From contig NW_024104620.1 of NCBI RefSeq assembly GCF_003945595.2, positions 4,537,973 through 4,601,972 on the forward strand: a stretch of DNA of 64,000 nucleotides, written 5' to 3'. A program made the position numbers and the translations under genes. Shown here one piece after another: positions 21,385 to 32,900 of this stretch (positions within the stretch are counted from its first letter, which is position 1; every line of letters starts with the position of its first letter). The stretch comes from Pipra filicauda. Its lineage: Eukaryota; Chordata; Aves; Passeriformes; Pipridae. Below the pieces are notes generated by a model that saw only the letters and a program-made list of their open reading frames with translations, searched no databases and was not told where the DNA came from.

Positions 21385-23813
21385 GTGGGTCCGGGGGTCC
21401 CGGGGAGACGGGGGAGGGAACGGGGAGACCGAAGGGGGGGACACGGAGAGGGCACGGGAGACCCCCCCCGAGCGCCGCTGCCCCTTCCCTCCTGCGTCAG
21501 CCGCCGCTCCCGGCCCGGGGCGCCCCTCCCTGCCGCACGCCCCGCCCCAGCCGGAGGAGGGTGGGCGAGGGGCGGCCGCGCCGGGTCCCGGCCCCGCGCC
21601 CACCGCGGGGCAGCGCTGGGGCAGGGCCGGGGGGGGGCTCAGCGGCGTGGCGTGGCCTGGAGGCGGGGGGGGTCCCTCAGGGCCTCCCCCACGGCCGGGG
21701 CCGTTCGCCGCCTCAGGGGTCCCTCCGGCGGGGACACCGCGGGGTCCCTCGGGCTCCCCGGGGCAAGGTGACCTTTGGCTTCCTCGTGGCACGCGGGGCT
21801 GCCCCGGGGTGCCCGGCACTGCCCCGGGGTGCCCGGCACTGCCCCGGGGTGCCCGGCACTGCCCCGGGGGTGCTGCCCGCCCGGGGTGAAGGCGCTTTCT
21901 GGCACTGCCCCCGTTCCCCCCGCCCTTCCTGCTGCTCCCCCGGGGTTGGAAATCGCTGCTTTTCCCGGCGAAAAGGAGCCCCAGCTGAGCCACGGCCTGG
22001 TTTGGGCTTTGGTCCCTGTTGTACTCCGTGTGCGTGTGTGTTGAGGAAACTAAAACAGTCACAGAAAAGAAATGTCTTGCTTTTCTCCGCCGGTGGCACA
22101 GCAGTGCCATTTTTAACCGCGTTAAAAATGTAAAAGCCTTAAAACATTTGGAAGATTCCTATATGGTTAGTTGTGTCCCACGAGTTAAGGTTAAGGAGAT
22201 AATTTACTTTATTTACAGCTTTTAGGATAACTTCAGGCATGGAACTGTTCATGCACTGGAGGATTTCAGCCCCTGGATGCTGATCTCAGTGTTCCTTCAA
22301 CATCTTTCCTCTGCTTTGGCTCCAAACACTTGTAGATTTCTTTTTTATTGACTTCTTTTTTTTAGTGGCAATATGATAAGTATTTGCTTTTGTTTTGTCT
22401 TCAGCTTTCTTGTCACTTTTATTAGAATAAAAACCTTTTATTGGAATTAAAAATATAAGCTTGTGGCCCAAGAGTAAGAATGCTCAGACTTTATTATGTG
22501 GAATAATACTACTGTGTTTGAAAACTGTTGAGAAATGTTACAAAGATAAAAATGTCAAACACATATAAATGAAGCTGTGACATAGTCAAAATCAAACTTC
22601 CCTGTGCTGTTTTCTGTTTCACTTTGCAGGACAGCATGGTTTCACTTTCAGCCCTTAGAAAAAGCCTTTCATTGTTTGCTTAGTTCTGGTTATTTTATTT
22701 AGTTCTTAGTTAAATGTTTTCACTGGCTTTTTAAAAAAGAAATAAGGGCTTAAATGGGGGTGCCTAAAATCGAGCCAACCTCCTCATGGGAAAACTTTAA
22801 ATCCTAATATGAAATTTAAAATGTGACTCTTGAAGTTGTCGTTTCCTCCTATTGCCTAATGTAAATAAATTATGTATCTTGCTTCTCTGCTCTGTAAAAC
22901 TCTGTGGTTTAGTGAGGTCTGGGGGATTGAGAGAGTTTTTTAAGCACAAAATTGGTACATTTACTCCATTCTAACCCCAAGAAATGGCCTGCATGCTTTT
23001 TTCCTCACTGTGCCAAGCTCCATCCTGCCCTTGTGGAAGCTCATAGCACTTTTGCAATTCACTGGTTAAAAACTTGGGCAGGAGCTTTGGGATTTTAATG
23101 CCCTGATTGCCACATAGGTTGAAACAGAAATGTCTGGAGAAGAGTGTGATGGGAAATGTTGAGCAGTGGGGCTGCTCTAATGTAACTTTTCCCCTCCCCA
23201 GTGCAGGAATCTCTGCTGTCACTCTGGAAACCTGTTGGAGTAACTGTTGATGAGCTATTTATGGGGCTTGTATCTGGTTACTTCCCACACACAGGCTCTC
23301 CCAAAAAGGGGTTTGGGGAGTTGCTTCACAGATGCCATGTAGGAATTCTACAAAAATACAGTCACAGGCTCCAGGCTGTTATTTCAGACCAGGCTGTGCC
23401 AAACCCAGCATGAAGGAAATACTGGCACCAGAGGTTGAGGAGGCCACTGCAAAACTGCTTCAGATCAACGTGGAATTTTAGCCTTCCCTTTTCTGGAAGA
23501 GGATTGTGGATTGGCCTTGTCGGTTATTGCAACAAAATGTGGTGTTTTGTTTAGGAAAAAGGATGGAAAGATGAACTTAATGTGCAAATGGGAGTGGTGT
23601 GTAATCACCAGAGCTCTGTGGGAAACTGGTCTGACCCTTAAAGAGCTCAGGATAAACCATTTTAAAGGTAGAAATCAACCTTAGTTGATTTTACTTCTCT
23701 TTTACTTCTCTTTAGATAGATCACAGTAAGAATTACAGTGGCAGTGGTGGTATGTCAGCTCTGCTGAGAGTGGATATTTCAGACAATAATTTTCTTCTTG
23801 TTTTTTCTTTCAG
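21385..23813 (+). other. VPS13D: VPS13D intron 1
   Basis: Starts within the CpG island, then becomes AT-rich from about 22050. No coding exon or repeat family recognised apart from the 20-bp GC repeat. Confidence 0.6.
21801..21872. repeat. 20-bp GC-rich tandem repeat in CpG island
   Basis: Three perfect copies and a partial fourth of GCCCCGGGGTGCCCGGCACT. The internal CCCCGGGG palindrome recurs every 20 bp. Confidence 0.95.
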
Positions 23814-23982
23814 AGCAAGACTAATTATGGAACAGAAATCCAGAAAATGACAGAAAACCCTTAGTTGCCCTCTTCCAGGACAGTCATGTTGGAAGGGTTG
23901 GTAGCCTGGGTCCTCAACACCTACCTGGGCAAATATGTCAATAACCTGAACACAGACCAGCTCTCAGTGGCACTTCTGAAGG
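23814..23982 (+). CDS. VPS13D: VPS13D exon 2: 5' UTR end and start codon
   Basis: The coding part begins at ATG 23886 (23814-23885 is 5' UTR): [20 protein letters not shown], residues 1-33. The start is fixed by the family-typical amphipathic opening that inserts into the ER membrane side. Two other ATGs in the UTR are out of register or followed by stops. Confidence 0.96.
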
Positions 23983-26900
23983 GTGAGGGAGGCCTTTCTG
24001 TTGTGTTTTTATGCTGTGATTTAAAAAAAGAGAAGTGTTTCGGTAATAACTGGAAGGTGGAATAGAAATAATCACTTAATATTGTGTTTAACCTTTAATT
24101 TAAATCAGGGTTTGGTGCTAGAACTTTACTGGGGCAGGAAGTGTTCTGCACTCTTTGCCTCTTACCTTTTGGTGCTTGTAGTTACTCCCCTGTAATCTGA
24201 TTTGTGTCATGTTATGTCCACGAGTTCTGTACTTTGTACACAGTCCTCCAATCAATACTCTCTGGTTCACCCTTTTGCTGTGTTATCTGCTGTTTCTAGA
24301 GAGAATATTTTGTAACACTTCAAGGCTTTTCTGTGTGAGCTTTTGGCAATATTAAGAAAATAAGTATCTCTTTTGAAAAGATGATAAGGAAAGGCTTCCT
24401 CCGTGGTTACAGTGAAGTTCAGATCTAAAACCTCACAGGAGATTGCTTCTAGATGACCTCATCAAATAGTTTGAGCCCATGACATCAGAAAATTAACAAG
24501 TGTGTGAAGTAACCATTGTGATTGTAACACAACCTGATTGGCTGTTCTCATGAAATCCTATTTGACTTTTTTAAAAAAACACAATACCGGTCATTTTAGG
24601 CTTACAGTGTTCAAGTTGGCTTTCTTTAGCATAATTCTGTTTAGCAGACTTGTCTTTTTTTCTGCTTTGTATAGGTGCTGTTGAATTGGAAAACTTGCCA
24701 CTAAAAAAAGATGCTTTAAAGGAACTGGAATTACCATTTGAAGTAAAGGCAGGTTTGTATTTTGCTTGTGTGTGCAGGACAGATATTTTCTGAACAGGAA
24801 GTGTTACATGTTTTAGAGGACCCCTCTACCTGTGAGTCAGAACTTGAACAAATGAGGTACCCTGATTTTCAGGTTATTTCTATCTTAGCTTGTTTGTTTC
24901 TTACACCACTTTTGGGTGATAAAGTGAGTTTTCACAGGAATCTGACAGCGTCTCTGTTTTGTATATCCAGGTTTCATTGGCAAAATAACACTGCAGATCC
25001 CTTTTTATCGTCCACATGTGGATCCATGGGTGATATCTGTCTCAAAACTGCACCTCATTGGTGCACCAGAAAAAAAGGGAGAGTTTGATGAGGAAAGGGA
25101 GAAGTTGCAAGAGAGAGAACACAAGAAAGCCCTTCTGCTGGCACTTGAGGAAAAATGGAAAGTGAGTCACGCTCGTGTTTCATAGTGTATGGATTATATT
25201 TAAGATGTAACAAGTGGGAGAACAAATGCACAGGAAATGAAGTTAGAGTTGGATTTGTACATGCTGACATAGTGCAATTTGTGCCCCACCACCCCTCACC
25301 ATCGTGTCGTGTGTCCCACATATGTTGGAGACACTGAAATAGTTGGGGTTTTTTCTTTCTCCCTGTTAACAGTGATTTCAGTGTGTCAAAGGATATTTTC
25401 TCCTGACCAGCTGTTACAGTGGTTGGTAATGCTTATTCCTGTTTTCTCTTTTAGAAAGAACAACAACAGAAAGGGGAGTCCTACTGGTACTCAGTTACTG
25501 CATCTGTAGTCACAAGAATTGTAGAAAACATTGAAGTAAGTCTGTGTGTCTTTGGTTGGCAGTTGCTCATTTGCCATTAAAATGGAGAATAATGGTGGGA
25601 TAGGGGAAAAAAAAGTACACTGTGTTTGAAAGTGGCTTGTTGGGTTTTGAGGAGAATGGCAGGGTCTTATGGGATCTGAGGAGAAGACAGAACCAGAGAG
25701 TACAAACACAGAAAAGAGGAACGGGATTTCTGTGAGGTCTAAATAACTACCAGAAATTGGAGAATTGCAGAAAGCAGTATTAATGAAAAGTACTGCTGTC
25801 TGCTGTAAGGATAGAAATAGTGTCTCTAGTAATGTTCTTTTTCTGTCTAGTTAAAAATCCAGGATGTGCATCTGAGGTTTGAAGATGGGGTCACAAATCC
25901 CTCGCAGCCCTTTGCGTTTGGCGTGTGCATCAAAAACGTCTCGATGCAAAATGCAGTGTTTGAACCAGTAAGTGCAACTGTGTCTGAGAGCTCCTGGCAG
26001 CTCAGGTGGGATCCTGCATTTTATGGGGCCTAGTAAATGTTTAGTGAACCACATGGCATTTTAATAACCTTTTGGTCGTTGTAATAAATGGATTCTGAGC
26101 ATTTCATATTGTTTATTGAGTGTGTAGAACTGAAAACTCACCATGTGGTGTGTGATCTTGACTTTGTTCCACTTTTCCTACTCCAGGTGGAGAAGCTCAT
26201 GCGGAAAAAACAGCTGGATGTTGCTGATTTCAGTGTTTATTGGGATACCAACTGCACTTTGTTGGGTGACCTCCCTCCTGGTCAGCTGCAGGTACAGAGA
26301 GGGGGTTTGTATATGAAAGAGAAATTGTTGTTAGTCTCCCTTCTATACTGAAGACCCAACTGACTTAGAATTTATTGAATATGATGATTTCAAGAGCAAC
26401 AGAAGTTTATGTTTTCATGCTCTAATGACAGGATACATGTGCAACCCACAAAGGCTGTGCTGTGAAATACTTTGTTTTGCTTTTGAAGAGAGAACGTGTT
26501 TAAGAGGTTTTTTTCAATGGACTGGCATCCAAATAAAGTACATTCCAATATATGAAACCAATGCATCCTAATAAGTATTGGACACTCACTTCTTAGAGAG
26601 TAATTTGCCTGTAACCCACAGGAAGCAATGGATAGAAGTATGGAAAGTCGGGATCACAATTACATCATGGAGCCTGTCTGCACTTCTGCTCTTCTGAAGA
26701 GAAACTGCTCCAAGGAGCCTTTAAGATCCCGCCACACTCCACGGCTGGAATGTGACATTCAGCTTGAGACTATTCCCCTGAAGCTTTCACAGGTAAATAC
26801 CAACCATTTACCTCTCAGTAACTGAAACAGAGACCATAAAACTGTGGCTGTTTTATGTGGCAGTTTTATGTTTGTAACATCTTAAATACCATTACTGCAG

Positions 26901-29900
26901 CATAAAATGAATACTCTCTGAAAGATTTTATTTGAGAGGCAGCTCAAATGGATGTACTGAATAACTTGTTTAAAGCCAAGCTTTCCAAATTATTGAATTA
27001 TTTTACTGCAACTGATTATTGCAAAAATATTAAATGCTTTGTTTGTTGTAGTAACAGAAGGGATGCATTTGGGGTTTTCAGTCTAGAATATACAGTAGCA
27101 GCTGATGTTGTGTTGATAACTGAGATGGAAGGAGATTTCATTCTGTGCATTTGTGCATTTGTAAATAAAGAAGCTGTAAGTGGAATGTCACACATGAACT
27201 ACTACCTGCTGGGAGAAGATATGTGACACTGGAGAACAAAATTATGAATGATGATTAACGTTAATCTAAATTCTGAAGCCATGTGCAGGCCGTTGATGCA
27301 GATAAACTAAGCTTGTGGTTGGGTTTTTGTTTGGGTTTTGTCCCCTCACCTTTGCTTTGGAAAGCACTCCAGTATTGCCTCATTGATTTGTATATTATTT
27401 CACTAACAGATGCAGTACCAGCAGATCATGGGATTTTTAAAGGAACTGGCAAGAAAGGAACGACAGCTTAAATTCAGGAAGTGGAGACCAAAGGTTACAG
27501 TAACAGAGAAGTAAGTACATCTCCATATGTGATGTTAACAGGACATTAAAAGCTATAATAGGAAAACTAGCATGAGACAAATACAGAAAGGTACATAATA
27601 CCCAAATATTAGAGATGCAGTTAATATTTTGTTCCTCTACCTCAGAAATCAGCTGTAAATATTCAGACATATTTCAAACTTAAAATTATCCTTACCCGAG
27701 GCTTTCAATCCAGTTTATGTAACTCAGCATTTTGACTCTGCCTGATCCATGACAGCTGGACCAAATCCCACTGGGGTGGTGGGACTTTGGGAAGCACTGT
27801 CCTGACAGTGTGTGGAACTAAATCCCACTGGGGTGGTGGGACTTTGGGGAGCCCTGTCCTGACAGTGTGTGGAACTAAATCCCACTGGGGTGGTGGGACT
27901 TTGGGGAGCACTGTCCTGACAGTGTGTGGAACCAGCCCATCTGCTGCTTTTCCTGGCCAGCTGCCCACTGCTTCCCACTGAATCTCCTGGACCTTTCACC
28001 AGTTTGCCATGCACTTGGGTTGTTTTTTTTTTATGAGCTATTGGTAAGACAGTAATTTCCCACTTTTCCAGCTGCCGGGAATGGTGGATCTTTGCTCTGA
28101 ACGCGAATCTGTCGGAGATCAGGGAGCAGAGACAACGTTCCACGTGGGAATTCGTGCTGCATCGGGCCCGGGATGCTGTGTCCTACACTGACCTGTACTA
28201 CAGCAAGCTGAAGGGGGAACCACTGACTGCTGCAGAGCAGGTATTTAGATCTGAGTTTCTTCTACAGTGTTAATTAATCATCTTACATTTGGGTCGTTTC
28301 ATCTTTCCAAATTTAAAATCTGGTCTAGTTTAGAGACGCCTCGAGTCGTGCTGCAGCCATTTTTGCTGAACAGACTCTCTTCTGACCACAGCTGAGCTTT
28401 TAAAGATGAAACCTGGGCCTGTGGGAGGTGTGTGTGCTGCAGGGTTCCTGTGTTTTTGTTTTGCTCTGCAAAAAGCTGTCTGTTTTTTGAGCTGTAACTG
28501 GTGTTCACCAAAAATAGCATTAACTGTTATAGAATGCTCATGTCAGCCTGTGACATCCTTTCTTAACTCATGTACTCTATAGATCCAAAATGTATTTAAG
28601 TATCAGAAATATGTCTGCCCCTATGGTTGTGTAGATAATTGGGAAAAATTGTGGCTAGTTGACAATGTGTTTGGGGGTCTTTTATTGTTTGTTTTGTTTT
28701 GTTTTTCCACAGTTGATTTTAGGATGAAGAATTTAGTGCCCCCAATAATTAACCTCTGACCTACTTCAGAACCCCCCCCCATGAACTATAATTAGCTGCT
28801 CTTTATCTTAATATATTTTGGGACTTTTTTGTTGAATCAGTTGAGGGCACCAGGTACCTCACCTGTCTTAATTACAAGTGCAAATCTGTTCGTACTTTAA
28901 ATTGTCTGTAGTCTATACTTATGTTATTTAGAGATGAGCTGTAGGAGTAGGTCAGTGTACAGAAAATTTTACAATACGTGGCAAAGCAGTAGAGTGTTAC
29001 TTTCATAGACCTTGTATTGTGTTCAGCAGAGCTGTGAAATGTAACAAGGGCAGTGGCAGTGGACTAGAAAAATGTCTTTTGATTTCTTGTTCCACAGTAA
29101 GATTCTTTAGGCTTAGGTGAAGTCATCATTTCCACAAACAACTTGTTAATCAGCACAAAGAAGACAACATGTCTGAGTAGCTGCCAATGAATACTACATT
29201 GTCCTAAATTACACAGTTCATTTCCTCCACCTTCTTTACTGGACAGCAGCTTTTTTTGCTCCTGGCTAAGCAAGGCAGCCTGTTCAATCAGGTTACTTTC
29301 CACGGCTTAAATTTTGTGCTGCAAATCTTGCTTCTGATTTCTGATAGGAGGATATAGTTGGGTAAAGAATTTTTACCCCGAAAAGTGTTAAAATAATATA
29401 TTTTACAATGCAAATAAACTGTATTTGTAGTTGAGGAGGATGTCAGGGTTGCAGTTACCCACATGGGCACCTGGGTATGATCATTAATGCCATGTTAGTT
29501 GTTCCTGCACGAGTCTCTAACTCAGTGCAGAGGTATTTGAAATGTTTGTGAACAACATGCTGTGTTCTTTTACTGCAGGTACTTGACCTTTTTTGTCTTT
29601 CCAGGCAGAAATGCATCGCATTGAGGATGAGCAGACTTATGAAGAGCTGAAGATTCTGTATGAGATAGTTCACAATAAATTTCATGACCTGGTTGAGGTG
29701 AGGAATATTCTCCATGCAGGGTAATATTTGCAATCTTTAGCTGATTATTCTGAAGTATTGTGTGTTCTGTTCTGCTGGAGAGCCTTAGCATGTATTTGCT
29801 TTGATTTAGATGTGTGGTATTAATGCTAAAATTGCAAAAATGTTCAGTTCCTGTAGTTTTTACTGTTGTGTCTCTTGCACAGTGAAATCTTTTGCCTAGT

Positions 29901-32900
29901 CATATGATGATCTTCCCCAGCAGTATCCTTGCCAGAATTTCTAGGGCAGGTACTCTCCATCTTAAAGAAACAGATAGTGGAAATGAGTGCTTGTAATGAG
30001 CGTTTTCCCAGAATAAATATGTGGCAGAAATGAGCCCCATGGAAATGGCTGCTGAGCACACTTCATAAAACGTGGACTAATCTCTGTAATAGTTCAATGT
30101 CATCTCTCTCAAATACAATTGCTAAAATTTAGAGCTGTGCCTTATGGTATCAAATGACTTCTTCTTTGGCTTAGTGTCTCTAGACTTAAGATTTAAATAA
30201 TGACATATGGCTTCATAAATGAATGTGCAGCACTAAGTGATGATCTATTTGTTATTTCTGTGCTGCTGCTCTTCTGTAGGCTGAGTATTGATTGAGACAC
30301 TGCTGGAGTGCTGAGTAAACAGGAGATGGAGTTGTGTTTTTATTGTGATGTTTTTGTACACTTGTGATACTCTTTCACTTACCAGCAGTAATGTGTGTGT
30401 GTGTGTTCAATATTCAAACACAGAATGTCAAAGAGCCCTTGCCTGATTCCCTTGGAGGTTCCCCTACTGCAGAATCCACCCATGGCAGCAGCACTGGGAT
30501 GCTGCAGTACCTCCAGTCTTGGTTTCCTGGCTGGGGAGGTTGGTATGGAGATACCCAGCAGACATATGAAGGTGAACCTTTTGAAGGGCTGCTGCCAGAC
30601 CCAAAGGAACAGTGGAATCCAGAAGACATCCTGGGTATGGAAATACAGGGTTTGCTACCATAGAGTGATACCTGGTCCAGGTGAACAGAAGCAGCTCTTT
30701 GGTTCTGTGCTGTTAAAGGGTTCCCTGTGTCACCTGAAGTACCCAGGTGGCAGAACCTGCCTAGAGTTTAACAACCTGTTGGAGTATCTCAGGACCTGGT
30801 GAACCTGCTGATTTCCAAAGTGTTATGTGCAATAAATTTGCTTCCACTGTTGTTGATGTTTATGGCAAAGAGCTTTGGGGCTTTTTCTATTCAAGTGGAG
30901 GGGTTCATGTGACTGGGTATAACAGTAACAGTCCTGGGTTGTTGGGGTCTTTGTAAATTTATATTTACATTACCTTATTGAAGTAGAAGAGTTCTATGGA
31001 ATATTCAGTATTTTTGAGGAAAAAGGTTTATCTGCTCTATCTTTTGTTTCTGTTCTTCTTCCCTAGAACTGGAGAAATCTTTATTTTCAAATCAAAGAAA
31101 CTGTTTCGTTCTTCAGTAGCCTTTCACAATCTTAATTTATTTAATATGTTCTTTTGGTTTTTGTTTTGTTTTTTTTTCATTAGGTGCAGATGAATTTTTT
31201 GATCCTGCTGCAGATGCTTCAAGCATGAATACCTTTACCAAGAGAGATCATGTTTTTGCTAAATTAAATCTACAGTTGCAGGGTGGCTCTTTCACTCTTT
31301 TGCATAAGAAGAAGAAGAAGAAGGTGGTGCCTGCTGAGGAGACTGCTTTTATGCAGCTGGAGTTTTCTGGTAATAAGCCCATTTCTGTTCTTTCCCCAAA
31401 AGGATCAGAGCTGCCTCACAGTCATTGTAATGTATAACAAACTATAAAAATGTTTGGTTTTTTTGGTAGAAATAAATATACATTTAAGTGCTTTCAAAAG
31501 TGCTTGTTGGACAGTGTTTGTTGTCTGTGAAATTAAAGGAAAATGCATCCTGTGTACTAAAAGGAACAATTTTATGTCTTTATGTTCCAGGTGTAAAGAT
31601 CTTGGCAGAATCCCTTCCTCGCAGAAAGTCTTCCCTTCTCAAAGTTCAGCTTGGTGGCCTTTTCCTGAGGGATTTGGCAACAGAGGGGACCATATTTCCT
31701 GTTCTTGTTTTCCCAAATCCTGTAGGTGAAAAAAACTCTCTAAGTTACTCTGTAGGCTGCATAAGTGTGTATGAAACTAGTTATACTCCAAAACTCAACA
31801 CGCGTTTTTCTTATCCCAGAAAGAGAACACAAAAGTCTTGAGGAAAAATTTCCACTTGCTGAACTTAGTTTTCCCCTCCCTTTCAAAAGATCATTTGCAG
31901 AAGTCCTCATCTTTTGGTCTGTATGATTGTGACTTTTAACCTTTTATGTGTTGGGATGAAGATAATTTGTTGAACAACATTTGATTTTTGGAACAATCAG
32001 CATTGCTCCTTAACCAGTGATTGTTCTTTTCCATAAAGCTCTGTGGTCCAAGTAAAGGTTTTATTTCCCCTGTACACTGGTACACTAAAGGCAGAAATGA
32101 ATTCCAGAGGAGATTTCAAATATCTCTTCTGAGCAAACAAAATTTGAATGCAATGCCATGAGAATTTCCCATGTATTTTGTACTTTGTACTGGCTGCAAT
32201 TTGCACTTGAGCCTGTCTGCTGCAGGAGTGGGTAGTGTTGGCTTCTTAGTCATACTTTCTTCTCCTGTTTCACCATGGCAGGGAAAAAAATGTACATAAT
32301 AATCTCAGGCTATACATACATTTCAACAGAAAATACTTTTATGCTTATATCAGGTGGCTTGGTTGATTTTATCTAAACAATCTTTTTCTTTTAAATTCTT
32401 ATCAGCAAAAAGAGGTTGGCTGCATGTCTTCCTTTGGACTCCAAAGTTTGTCCTCAGAAATGACTAATCAGAACACTGGTAAAGATTTCATTTTATGTTT
32501 GATGACATAATTCCTACAAACCAGAGATTTCAAAACTGAGTGCCTAGAGTTTTGAATTCATGCAAATGCTTTTTGCAAGTGGTAAAGATAAAATCATAGA
32601 AGCTTTGTTTGGCCAGAAGGGTGGATGCAAGTTGGCTGTAAAGAAAGTAAGAAAAGATGTATTTCAAGACAATAGGAGTTGTATCTGCTCTGTGTTTTGA
32701 TTTAAAAAAGTTGTTAGGAGTTCAACAGTAAGGCCCCAGTTTTACAAATGTTTTTATATATATACAAACATGTTGAATTCTGTTGATTGTAGAAGTTGAT
32801 CGTGTTATTGCTTTTCTGTTACTGAAGAATTCTTAGACACTTCTACTTTCCTGGTAGTACCAGTTAAAAATCAGTTATTAAATTCTTTGGGGTTTTTTTT

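Larger units (their letters stand above)
21180..21960 (+). promoter_or_regulatory. VPS13D: CpG island promoter of VPS13D
   Basis: An abrupt 0.8-kb block of CpG-dense DNA with GC-box-like CCGCCC runs and a CCAAT at about 21298-21302 next to ATCGAT. It has no TATA box, as expected of a housekeeping gene. Long frames on both strands here are by-products of high GC. Confidence 0.85.

Noticed and set aside
21040..22110. 356-codon open frame on the minus strand, plus long + frames
   Set aside because: Lies in the CpG island where stops are rare. The composition is proline/glycine/arginine-rich with no recognisable domain, and it overlaps the 20-bp GC repeat.
27705..28143. Repetitive peptides on both strands
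   Set aside because: Created by the 57-bp intronic repeat whose period is a multiple of three; no start context or homology.
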